Source: Antedon mediterranea (taxonomy: Eukaryota > Echinodermata > Crinoidea > Comatulida > Antedonidae). Taken from it: a DNA stretch of 64,000 nt. Positions 1-13,385 of the stretch are shown piece by piece (within the stretch, counting starts at the first letter, position 1; every line of letters begins with the position of its first letter). The position numbers and the translations under genes were made by a program. The stretch lies in NCBI RefSeq assembly GCF_964355755.1, contig NC_092670.1, forward strand, positions 38,487,795 through 38,551,794, read 5' to 3'. The notes under the pieces were generated by a model, which saw nothing but the letters and a program-made list of their open reading frames with translations, made no database searches and had not been told where the DNA came from.

Positions 1-803
1 CTTTAGCGTACAATAACATTCAATCAATTTATATTAATCTAGTAGCTTCGTGAAAACATTTGGTTGAACATTAGTTTGGAGCTGTTTAATGTTCATATTA
101 GAAACATTTTAGGATTTATTGCTAGAGAGGCAGTAAATAATCGTGATAGTATTTTATCATGATTCAACGAAACGGTGGCTTGCGACCTAATTGTTAATAT
201 AAATAATGATATTGTTTAAATGTGTTTATATTGATAACACTTTCAGAAAAGCACAGTATCTATTTCATTAATAGATCGTTTGAATCGAAAAGTAAACAAT
301 AAAGTTTTAAAACAAGATACCGTATGACACATTTTGCCAGTAAATTACCGAATAAGTATTATATAGCGCCCTCTATATCGTCACACAAACGCCAGTACTT
401 TTTTTTGTGCCGCGTCAGATGGTAGAGACAGAATGGTTCACAACTTGAAAGATAAAATTCCATATTACGGTTCGTTTCCTTTTGCAATATACAATAACTA
501 GTCCTCAATTGTCGCATATCCTTGCGTGTCACTAAAGCGAACAATTATAAATGGTTTGTGACAGATATATCGGCCGCTTTGGAATCAGTCGCGGTACAAT
601 AACGTCCAATACTTTGTATGTACAGAGCGCTGCAAGATACACGTTTGATCTTTACTCACTATAAGATCAACGGATTTTTGAAGTGGGGGATAGTACGTTT
701 TTTAACTAACGGCGCTCCATACAAGTTGATAAAACGCGACCGATTTAATTCAAACGCGACTGATATAACCGTTAATATTATAACAGAAGGCAATGAATAA
801 TAC
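1..803. other. ADCY8 intron, nothing recognised
   Basis: Intron after exon 15. Searched on the minus strand for the rest of C2 (the KIKTIGSTYM region) without success. No repeat family identified. Confidence 0.5.
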
Positions 804-1067
804 CTCATCAAAATCAGCAATAATCTCATTCAGCAGACGCAAGCACTCAATGCCTTCTTTGTTTTGCTTTGATTGAGAATAAAACTCGGAGAAGTTTGGG
901 ATGGATGCAAACATGACCCCAACATTGTCATGTGACCTGGCATACAGCTCATCATCATTCGGATCCGCTTTCAGGAAATGATTGGCCACGTGATGTGGAA
1001 GAATATTGTGAAGTAAATGTTTATTGTGCTCCTGTAGGTCTTCCATTTCTTCTAGTTCCTGTTTCGC
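804..1067 (-). CDS. ADCY8: ADCY8 exon 15: start of C2 catalytic domain
   Basis: 88 codons, phase 0/0. [36 protein letters not shown] and [14 protein letters not shown] are class III cyclase C2 hallmarks. As usual for C2, no metal Asp follows the VMFASI strand. The next exon was not found in 1-803. Confidence 0.95.
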
Positions 1068-4000
1068 CTAAAGACACGGAAACATATCAATCGATAATGT
1101 TTAAATAGACATCAATCAGCTACGTTACAAATGGAGATAACTAACACTATGGTATACTAGATTGATTGAAGTACAACAACAAATGATGGGATTTTTTAAA
1201 AAATTCTTCATTGTCGCAAGTTTGCACAGTCATCATGTTGATTACTAAGAGTTTAAAGAGGCCAGAGAGAATGCAATCATTCTTCGCCAGAAGCAAAACT
1301 ACTGTTTTGAAGAAATGTATTGTTTAATTAATTTAAATATGTAAACTGTATTAAGGTTGACATGATCGCAAACAGCTTAATTTCGTGAGGAACGTCATTT
1401 CACAATGCATGATGGGAAGAGTTTGGAAGCAAACGTCACGACGCGTACACACAAACGTCACGACGCGTACGCACAAACAACAAATCATGTACGTACGCGT
1501 CGTGACGTTTACTCCAAAACCCTTCCAATCATGCGTCGCGCACGCTTTTTGCGATCGTTTTAACTTTAGTTTCAGCAATTTACTGTAATGTTATTTCGTA
1601 AGTTGAATAAAAACACCGTATTTTAACGGTATTAAAAAGCTTTAAATGTTTACATAATATCGAGTTTATAGGCCAGATATGTTTAATATGTATTGTAAGG
1701 TATACTTACTTAAAAAATCTGAATTAGTGGAAAACCTGACGTACAAAATATATTACAGTATAATATAATTATTACCTGTAGTTTCCAGAGACAGTCAAGG
1801 CGGTGATTGACCTCTAAAGATCGGCCATGTTTACTCCACGTTAATACAAATAACACTAATATAAACCAATCAGTGAGAACTGTGAATCTAATAGTAAAAG
1901 GGTAATGAAATCCGTGATTAATTAGCCATTAATTTGATAAAATAAACATCATGTAAAGATACAAAGACGATTCAGAATTATTAAAGATATATTGTCCCCT
2001 GAAAAAATAAGTATTGAAAATGTTGTTGTTGAATACGCCATTGTAATGTCACATAATAGTTATCCACTTTGACCATAAATTAAATTTAAAAAGAAATGTT
2101 TTTACCTGAAAAAACGGTTGGCCCCTGATTTAAACCAAAAAAAATAGTCAAATTGACTGCCATGCCAGTCAAGGATTTTTGGGTGAATTTAACCATTTAT
2201 TTTTTTGTTTTTTTTTCCTACGGAAGTGATTAAATTGATTAAAACTACAAAATAAACTACAAAATAACCTATTCAAAGTCTAATTAAATTAATCTTTATT
2301 TTTTATGTTTCTGATGGACAATACATCTTTAAACAATGGCTAATCAATATTAATTGTTGACAAGACACATACATATCATTGTGTTATTACGTATTAGTTT
2401 TCATCTATAAATTTATATTTTCTCGTAATGTGGACGCGCGCGTGCACACTTATTGATGATTATCGCTGGCGAGTTTTACGACGCTTTTACGAGAGAATAA
2501 GAATAATCTTCTAAGTAGTATCACATTATATTGTTTGAAGGTTTGCATGGCGAAATCAATTGTTGATATAAAGTTTGCGGTACACCACGTATATTAGTTC
2601 TGAAAAGGATTGAGGAAGATCAAAGCATATTGATCGAAACGTCGAGAAACAGTTCTTTTCAGAAGTAATATACGTGGTGTACCGCAAACTATATCAACAT
2701 AGTATCACATGGTAATGTATTAATTGTTTTGTTTTGCAAATCGTCAGCGACATTACGATATAACATATTTGACCTACGGTACGTGTTCAAATGATGATAA
2801 TATAACAGTACGATATATGTACGCGCGTGCTGACTGCATGTCTCATTATAATCTTACAACGATTTGTTATAAATTATTATTACATCGTTTGTTCGGTCGG
2901 TTTTATTTCAATCGGACATTTTTGATTTGAGATATATACGGGAGAATTCCCTTCCAAATAATATCTTCTCGTTTAATTACAGACGAATGGGAAATCAAAC
3001 ACGATGTGTTTACATTCATGCTGAAGTGAAATATTCTCTCACTGTTGTCTTATTAGTTATTCTTAATATCCTGTCCTTAAAAGCAATATTCGACAAATTA
3101 TTCTGCAATTTTGTTTCGAGATTGATCTGTATGTGCCAATGAAAAGCATCTATTACACAGCAGGCATAATTGAAATTTAAACATTTACAAACGGTAATAC
3201 TTTAGGCTTAGTTCTTACTAGGACGCAACACAAGGAAGTAAGGCAACGATTTGATCAATCACAAGCGATGGATTATTCGAACAGTCGCGTGTGATTGGTC
3301 AAATCGCTTGCGTTACGTCTCTATAGTGGGAACAGAGCTTTAGGTCGGTGCATCTTTTTTTTTCATACAATTTCACTGAATGTGCCAATAAAACCATCTA
3401 TTGACGTTTAAACATTCTAAACAGTTAAATACTTTAATGCTTGGTTCCAACTAGGACGCAACGCAAGGACACAAAGCAAAGTGATTTGACCAATCATAAG
3501 CGATGGATTATTCAAACAGTCACGTGTGATTGCATTGCGTCGATAGTGGAAACCCAGCTTTAGGTCAGTCCATCTTTCGGCTCTGTATTTGTTATATATA
3601 AAAATAACTAATGAGTTATAATAATTTAAATTTCTGTGAGTTATATAGCAATAACCCTTATTGCGTTATTGTACATTAGTTTACACGGATTATTGGAAAT
3701 TGTCGTTTACTTACTTTGCAATTCATATGCATCATCGGTATTAATTGTATGTAGTTAAGAAGATGCTAATTTGTAGCACCGTGTAAAAGGGATTCGATAT
3801 TCGTAATGATTATTTTTAATTTAGAAATGCTAGATTATATTTTGAGTAATGAACAACTAGAGGCAGGCTTTTTTTGCTCAAGTTTTTCACTGTGCTCTTT
3901 TTTCTCGACTTATTCACTCTAGCCTTTGCTCGAGTTTTTCACTCTGGCCTTTTGCTCGAGTTATTCAGTCTGGCCATTTGCTCGAGTTAATATTCACTAT

Positions 4001-7000
4001 TGCCTTTTGTTCGAGTTATTCACTCTGGCCTTTTTCTAGAGTTATTCACTCTGGCCTTTTTCTAGAGTTATTCATTCTGGCCTTTTTACTTGAGTTATTT
4101 ACTCGTTTTTTTACTCGAGTTTTTCACTCAGACCTCTTGCTTGAGTTTTTAACTCTGGTCTTTTGCTCAATTTTTTTCAATATGGTCTTTTGCTCGAGTA
4201 CTCTAATTTACTCGAGTATTTTGCTTGATATGCACATCGCATACATTCATAATCACAATGTTAAAAGACGTGCAGTGAGTCAGAATACAAACGAAGCCGT
4301 TACTTACTCATCGTCACTGTGATAGCATCTTAAAAGCATTGCATAAAGAGCGGCTGTACATGTTAAGACACCTCCCTTTACAAGGTGATTGAGATGAATA
4401 AAAACAGCACACAGTTGCATATCCAAAATACCAAATATGAAATAACACTGCCGGGAATGAAAGCAATGTAATTATTATGTAACATTGTTATCAGGCGATT
4501 ATGATCATCACGTCATCGTCGTCGTCGTCCTCCCCCTCGTCATGATCACATCATCGTCATAATCATCATCCCCATCATCATTATCATCCTCATTATCATC
4601 GTTGTCGTCGTCCTCATCATCCTCATCACCATCATCGTCACCATCATCATCACCATCATTATCATTGTCATCATCATCATCATCTTCATCATCATCACTC
4701 CTTATATATTGTCATCATCATCACCCTTCATATATCATCATCATCATCCTCATCATCACCCCTTATATATTGTCATCATAATCATCATCATCATTATCAC
4801 CATCATAATCATCTTCATCGCCATCATCATCATCATCATCATAATCACCATGGTCATAATTATCATCCTCATTATCATCATCGTCATCATCATACTCATT
4901 ATCACCATCATAATCCTCCTCCTCATCATCGTCATTATCATCATCCTCATTATCATCATCCTCACCCTCATTATCACCCTTAATATATCATCATTATTTA
5001 GCATTATCATAATCCTATCATTATACTTCTTTATTCAAATCATTCTCCGTACGATGCTTACCTTAATGTGCTGTAAATTATTGTATTCACTCTCTTGGAC
5101 GTCCCTCAATTCATCAATAACATGTGAGTTGTTCCTGTTGCTAGTGTTGTTCCAATCGATATCTTCATATGGATTCAAGTAACATGTGTTCACATTCTGA
5201 ATTTAAAAAGTTTAGTCTTTTTTTAAAAAGTGGTCTTTATGAAAATATAAATTTTTTTTTAAAACCATAGACAAATTTTAAAATATAAAATTTCAGACAA
5301 TACATTTATGCAATGAGTTCTCTTCAGACTGTACTGTGAATCGACTGTGCATAATAATAATAATAAATAATTTTAAACTATGGACCAATTCTGAAATATA
5401 AAATTTCAGACAATACATTTATGCAATGAGTTCTCTGCAGACTGTACAAATAACTGCATACATCCGGGTGTAAATTAAAAGTATTTTTTGTATGCTAGTA
5501 GACAACCTTTCTGTTAATCAAATCTGGCGTAGTACTGTGAATCGACTGTGCATAATTATTGGAAATTCTAGCATGTACGTTATAAATAAAGTGTTCCCTA
5601 AGGAGAAATGATATGAAAAAAGGTTTAAACCTGATCATGGTTTGATTGTTAAGCTCTGTCGTACGTTATGTGACAAAAAACGTGATGCGTCCATATATGG
5701 GCACGATTACGTCATATAACTACCATATTTGGACATATTACTACCATATTTGGGCACATCACACTTTTGGTCAAACTAGTTTGATAGTGTAGAGAGAGGT
5801 GTAAGCTAGGTATAGTGGCGGCTGCTGACTGCCGTCAGGACTAACTGAGTCGGTGACACAACACTACTAGGCATAGGCCTACTCAATTCATGATGCTAGG
5901 GAGAAAAACGACGATTTCAGTGAATAAACTTGTAACTTGGGTTAATGAAGAATTGATAGAACGATGACAAAAAACTACATGCACTCTATGAGGGAATAGC
6001 AGTGACGTATCGGTAAAATAAAGAAAAGGAGGGGAATTTAGGAAGTGAACACACTGTTTGGCCATAAATAACATTCGACACAACGACAACGTTTGTAATG
6101 TTTCAAAGCCTTGTCCATAAAAATAGACTTAACATCTAGAATCTTAGATTTGAATGGTTATCCCGGACGTTGATATATTACTCATCCGGTTACCGTAATT
6201 TAATGGCTACGTGTAATTATAATTATGCATCTTTCAATTGCAATCCTCCCAACGACTCTGTGTAAATCATGCCTTAATATGCTAAAGATTCGTATAAACA
6301 AGCTCCGCTTTCCAACTTAGATATTTGCAACTATATTTTACGCATTGTATATAGCACGTGGTTTATGGTCCCCGTATAGAGTAACAGTATTATTGCTTTG
6401 TTTATTCCAATCATCGGTCAATAAGTGGCACTAATGAACAACATAGAGAAAAAAATTGAATTATATTGATGAATTTGAGACAGTTAATGATTATTTAACG
6501 GGCGATTGTTCTGATAAAAAAAATAAAGATTGTAAAATTCTGTCTACACTATCAAACCAGTTTGACAAAAACAATGTGATGTACCCAAATATCACTGATC
6601 AAAACAACATTTATTCAACATAAACAGATAGTTTACATAGTTTATGGTCAAGACACACATAAGCCAAAGTGGCTTGTCTTTGTAGTACTCCTCCAATTTG
6701 GACCACCGTCGGGATTCAGAGATCTCGCTCCTGATGTCTACGGCTGACTTTGGCACCCAGCCGCAGCCGTCAGTGATATGGTATATGGTAGAGATATACT
6801 TGAATATGGTAGAAATAAAAAAATTAATTAAAAAAATCATCATGTCCATATTTGGACACATCACACTTTTGTTGTCAAATTAGTCTGATAGTGTAGACAG
6901 AGGTTTAAGTTCATGGTGAAAACGGTAACCGGTGTTGATGAAGATTAGTTGAGAAGATTTAATTTTATTGACAATTACCGTGATGGAGATAATCTATACG

Positions 7001-10000
7001 TACTAAAGTAATACTGGTAGTGAGAATAGCCAATGATACGTAGTAGATGACGAGAAGTGTACGAACGTGCCTGTTTTCGGCTATATACCCGGAAAGTCGT
7101 CGAATCCAGCTAGGTGACCGTAGAAAAGACTCCGCCAACGTAATGAATAATCCAAAACCAAACAACATTATTGAAAAGAAACCAATTAAACAGTTCTCAA
7201 CATTTCTAAAAACAAAAATACAAAAATCTAAGTCATTAAGATTCACTACAAAATGTTAATAGCGCGTATATTTATTTTTATTATTTTATTTTGAAGGTTC
7301 AATGACTACCCTGGATAATGTTTAATGACTACCTTGGATAAAAGTCCAATGACTACCCTGGATAATGTTCAATGACTACCCTGGATTATGGATAAAAGTC
7401 CAATGACTACCCTGGATAAAGGTACAATGACTACCTTGGATAAAGATACAGTGACTACCCTGGATAAAGATACAATGACTACCCTAGATAAAAATACAAT
7501 GAACCATGGATAAAGATACAATGACTACCCTGGATAAAAGTTCAATGACTACCCTGTATAAAGGTTCAATGACTACCCTGGATAAAGATACAATGGCTAG
7601 CATGGATAATGTCCAATGACTACCCTGGATAAATGTTCAATGACTTACCCTGGATAAAGGTTCAATGACTACCCTGGATAAAGATACAATAACTACCCTG
7701 GATAATGTCCAATGACTACCCTGGGTAAAGGTTTAATGACTACCATGGATAAAGATTTAATGACCTACCCTGGATATATTAAAAGGTCAATAGATAACCT
7801 AGATAAACTGTTACAAGGTACAATTGCTACTCTGTATATTGTGTGTCAACGGCTACCGTACCCTGAATATGTTAAACATTCAATGGCTACCCTGGATTAT
7901 GTGAAAGGTTCAATGAGAATAATAACCTGACTTACAACTTATATGATGTCAGCATGATGGAGACGATGAAGATTTGGTTGATAAATGCGCACAGTGTGTT
8001 TGACTTAAATGCATCATCTCGTAATGAAGAAAACTGAAATAGAATGTAAAACTCTGTCTACACTATCAAACTTTAGTGACAAAAAAATGTGATGTGCCCA
8101 TATATGGACATGATGATTTTTATTTAATTTCATACCACTACCATATTTGGGCATATCACACTCTATTTTTTTAAACTAGTTTAATGGTGTAGACAGAGCT
8201 TTAAGATATTTGCAAATAAGCAATCCTTGTTCTAGTGTGAATGGTGCTTCTATCATAGTCATTTTTTTCATCATATATTATATTATTATACGAAATAGAA
8301 AAGGAAGTCAATGATGCTCATTCTAAATTTCTATACCTATGCTCCATTACGTAATTCTGTGATAATGTCTAAAATGCCACAAGCGATTCAAGTGTACACA
8401 TCAAGAAAATGCAAATATTTATTCATATTCATATTATACGACGTACGTACCATATAGGTTATATGCAAAAATTCCTGGAAGCATAATACGGAATACATAT
8501 AACCGTTTACCACACACGTACTTTATGGAGAACATATAACAGTCATTTTAACTTAATGTTTAGGCTATTTTTAAAATGATTGCAAGTAAGAAAATCATAA
8601 TTATGAAATTACTTTTATGCAATGGTTTTATAAGCCTTAGGCAATGACAGTCGTTTGATCCCTATCACACTGTTTTTTAAACAAGGGACATTACTTAATT
8701 TATCGAGCCAAATCGACTGGAAATATTTTGTAATTTGATATTCTATAAATATCGAATACAAAGAAAAACTGATGAATTCTTTGAATTTGCGTTTAATCCT
8801 GTTTTCACAAAATTGTCTAAAGTAGTAATGTGCTCATTAGGTTGTTTTCCTGCAAGGTATGTAAATATATGTGGTTATTGGGCTATCTATTTCACATTAA
8901 TTGTGTATATTAAGATATAACTGTACAATTTGCATTTGAAGCTTTCTCTAAAGCGTAGTTCCCACTAGAGATGCAACGCAATGACGTATTCGCAATGCAG
9001 GCGAGTTGACCAATGACAAGCGGTAGTTCGAATAACCCATTGTTTGTGATTGGTCAAATCGCGTACGGTCGCGCTCACATCATTGCGTTGTGTCTCCAGT
9101 GGGAACTAAGCACAAACGTCGAATTGTTTGAAAGAAAGCATGCTCGTACAGTAGTTAAAGCCTGGTTCCCATTAGGACACAAGGCATGGACATAAGCGCA
9201 ACGAGGGCGAAAGTATTAGGGAACTGTATCACGCGGAAGCTCATGTTTACTACGGCTGAAAATGGGTATTTGTAAACTCGGACTGGGCATGCGCAAACTC
9301 CAAGTCATGTCTGGGAGAAGAGTCTATGAGATGTATGCAGACAGTAGTCTCATTTCATGCTATATTTACGTTACACAAAATGTTTACTACTGATTGTTAA
9401 AAAAATAATTGATAATGAATCATTATTTTCTAAATTTTCGAATAGAATATCAATAAAAAGCATCATTTAATAAAGAAAGAACGTGAAGTGTTACGTCAAC
9501 AAGTTGAGCGGCGTATTTTGTAAGAAATATTTCTTGTTATTTATCTTTACTCTCTACAAAGTAAAATGTATTATACCTTTCTTTCGTGACTTCTATCGTT
9601 AAAACAGAGTGTGACTCGATTGACGTGTTGTTTCGTGAGTGACACAGACGACTTCAGAGTCATTCCTTGAGCAATTACATGATTTATGTCAATATCTGAT
9701 TTACGTCTTGACCTCTGACCGCTCAAACCCAGTAAACCCGTATGCATCTGATTGAGTGCACTGCATACCGAATATTTCTAATCAGGAAAAAATCGTAACA
9801 TTAATATTATGTAAAATTATGTAGTATAACTCACAAATATATGTTTTTTTAATTGAAAGTTGATGCAGCCTTTATATACGTATACTTGATATTGATCTAT
9901 TTATTTGTTAATGTTTCCATTATTCCATTATAATTAAATCGCGCTTCTTTAATATATCCGGGACGGATAACAGGATGCTGATTTGAATTCTTTAATTACA

Positions 10001-13000
10001 AAATGCTTTAAACATTTTGATTATTTTACATAGATGACATAGATTTATTTTACGTAAAGCAGTCTACTAAATAAAGCTTGGTTCCCACTAGCGACGAAAT
10101 GTAACGCAACCTACGCAACGTAATAAAATGCCCTTCCGATAATTGTGTTTGCCCCCACCTGCGTGAAATCAAACCTGCGATGTTTGCAGCACTGTTGCGT
10201 CGTCGGTTCCCACTTGTAATTACGCAATACAGAACCTTGCGTTAATACGTCGCTGCGTTACGTTCTAGTGGGCCCAACGCTTAAGAATGAGCTGTTTTAA
10301 AATGTTTTTTTTAAAAGGGAATAGTTAACACTGTACTTTATGGCTACAAAGAGTGTATCATGTATCAGTGTTAAGATGTATAAAGTATGACGTATTCCTA
10401 AAGCTTGGTTCCCATTGGGACGCAACGCAAGGAGGTAGACGCAACGCAAACGAGTTGATCAATGACAAGCGACAGTCGAATAAATCCATCGCTTGTGATT
10501 GGTCAAATCCATTACGTTGGGTTACGTCGTTGTGTTGCGTCTCTAGTGGTTTCCCATAAGAGGACGCAGCCCAAGGTCGTAAAGCGCTGCAACGTAAAGC
10601 TTGGTTCCCACTAGAACGTAACGCAAGGACGTAAACGCAACGAAAGCGTTTTAACCAATGACAAGCGAAGTTATAGACAGTTAAGCTTGGTTCCCACTAG
10701 AACGTAACGCAAGGACGTAAACGCAACGCAAGCGTTTTAACCAATGACAAGCGAAGTTATAGACAGTTAGCAATCACAAGCGAATAAGCCATCGCTTGTG
10801 ATTGGTCAATTCACTTGCATTGCGTTACGTCCTTGCGTTGCGTCGCTAGTGGGAACCACGCTTTAGCAATCACAAGCGAATAAGCCATCGCTTGTGATTG
10901 GTCAATTCACTTGTGTTGCGTTACGTCCTTGCGTTGCGTCGCTAGTGGGAACCACGCTTAAGTACTTTTGATCATTCACGACGCGCGCGATGGATCTATT
11001 GCGTTGCGCTTACGTGCATTGCGTTGCATGCATCTTAAACTTGGTTCCCACTAGCGACGCAACGCAAGGACGTATCGCAACGTAATTACAAGCGATGTAT
11101 CATTCGAAAAGTGGCTTGTCATTGGTCAACTCGCTTGCCTTTTGCGCGTACGTCAGTGGGAACCACATTTTACACGTGGGATATACCTTTTGTTGATGAC
11201 CAAGGTGTGTGAACGGAAGCTCAGCACTCCACGACGTCATTGACACGGTTCCAATTGAATCCTTTCGCGTCAACTCAAGGGCTGGGACGGGCAGCATACT
11301 ATCTTCATTGTGGACACAATTGTGTACCGTGTGACCGTTGTTGTTTGAAGCCACGCCGTTGTCTATTGCCGAAACGTCGTCGTCTTGATCATTTACAACG
11401 TCTGTATCACATACTGTGCCGTTGTCCTAAATTCGCAAACATACAATGTTTCATTCATTCATTCATCAGCGGAAAATTATTATTATTTCCATTTATTGTC
11501 ATTTGCATATAAAATATACATAGAAATTATGGTTGCTCTGAGATATACAAAAACAGATAAATAAAAAAACTAACAAAAACAATTAGAATTCAAAGTGTCA
11601 ACGTGACAAGCATTCAGTTCCCAAATGACAGCTGGATAAGCTGTGGTTGCGAAATAATCAATTTTCTTTTGAATAATATACCTAGATTTTTTAAATACTA
11701 TTTTAATACATTCTGAAAACCGGGGATGGCATTCATATCAATCTTTTCAAGAATCAAGACTGTAGAGCAACAAAGTGAAAAACTGAGAGAGAAGATTTAT
11801 TTATTTATTTTGTTTATTCCTTTAGCATCCATTCAACAATACATTTAAGATACGTAACAAAGAAAAAAAAAACAGTTGGAATATTAAAATTGATTAAAAC
11901 CAAAGTGAATGGATGCAAGGACGACCCATAAAATTATTTCCAATGGAATCCATTGCAAGAGAAATCGGAGATGTGAAAGTGAACAAGGATCATAAGAAAA
12001 GCATATGGAAATGTGAAAGACATAATAAAAATCACATATAAAATGTTAAAAAGGTAATATAAAAAAGTACAATAAAAAAAATATATATATATATATATAT
12101 ATATAAAATGAAGAGCACCAATATCATGAAACCGGAAGATATAAAATCAGATAGGAATATCAACGATGAGATACTTTCTTAATTTAATTTTTTTAATAGA
12201 TTGATTATTGATGGATTTTAGAAGCTTAAGTGATTTTCAAAACTAATGCATCGTCTCATTTGGGCAAGCACAAGTGTGCCACAACTTTGGAAAGAAATTT
12301 TGTTCATAATGAGCTCTACTCAAAAACACTACAAGAACGTTTGAAGGAGAGGTTTTCTTCATCTCCACTTCAGACATTATAATGGGAATATTACATCTAA
12401 TTTTTCCACATAATATCATTTATTTAAAAAAGGAAAACTTTCGTTTTTATGCTTCTGTGATATTTTTGCTATGCAAGTAAAACGGTAGTCCGGTTTCCAG
12501 ACGGAGTTTTAATATTAGTAAAAAGATAAATATTTTGGCATATATGGCGTTTCATACTTATACTACAAATATCGAAAAGCCTCGAAATAACTACAGACTT
12601 GGTCAAGTCTAGTAAAACTGAAGCGAATATATAATCTGTCTACCTGTTGTTTAATTAGGTACGTCTTGACTTCTTTCGAACGCAGGTATGTATCTCGGCT
12701 CGACCCATCGCCCTCTTCCACTTCATAGCTACCAGCAAGGTACCCTAGCGTCGTCTCCGATATGTGCACACGCCTTGAGTACAGAAGTCAGATAAAATCG
12801 GTGTAATGTCATGCTCTAATCATTTATTTCATTTTCTTTAAAACGGCTCACTAAGGATCTACCTGAGTAAGTTCAACTTTACCCGGGTAAATAACTAAAC
12901 ATGAACAGGCCTACAGACACTTACCCTGGTACTCCACCAGATTCCATATGGTTAGCAAGAGTGACGTCATCACTCCATACGTCAAACTGCCATTTACGGA

Positions 13001-13350
13001 GACCCATCACGCCACATAACACTGCACCCGAGTGGATTCCAATGCGCATGTCCAAGTTAACCTCCGTTTTCTTATTTACAATTCTAAATAAAACAATTGA
13101 TCACGACTAAGAATGTCTGTGCAATAATGTAGACATAGGCCTAAGCTTTGTCTAAACTATCGAACTAGTTTGACAAAAAAAGTGATGTGCCCAAATATGG
13201 TAGTGATATGCCAAATATGGTAGTGATATGACATCATCATATCTATACATGAGCACATCACATTTTTTGTCACATAAAGTTTGATAGTGTAGACAGAGCT
13301 TAATACAATTCGTCATGTTGAATTACATGTTATATGTTACTTATTTTATT

Positions 13351-13385
<35 letters not shown>

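Noticed and set aside
4709-5182. 157-residue Ile-rich plus-strand open frame
   Set aside because: It is a translation of the (ATC)n microsatellite; the non-repetitive end is antisense to ADCY8 exon 12.
6592-6864. Minus-strand frame as an extra ADCY8 exon
   Set aside because: It lies inside a MITE-A copy, lacks splice sites, and exons 11 and 12 already join in phase without it.
6979-7003. Longer exon 11 of ADCY8 ending at the GTAATT donor
   Set aside because: It would end in phase 1 and give a stop in exon 12; the GTACGT donor at 7003 keeps the frame.
12563-12643. C-terminal extension of ADCY8 exon 7 frame
   Set aside because: The frame continues into a MITE-D copy past a good GT donor; the next exon joins in phase at 12644.
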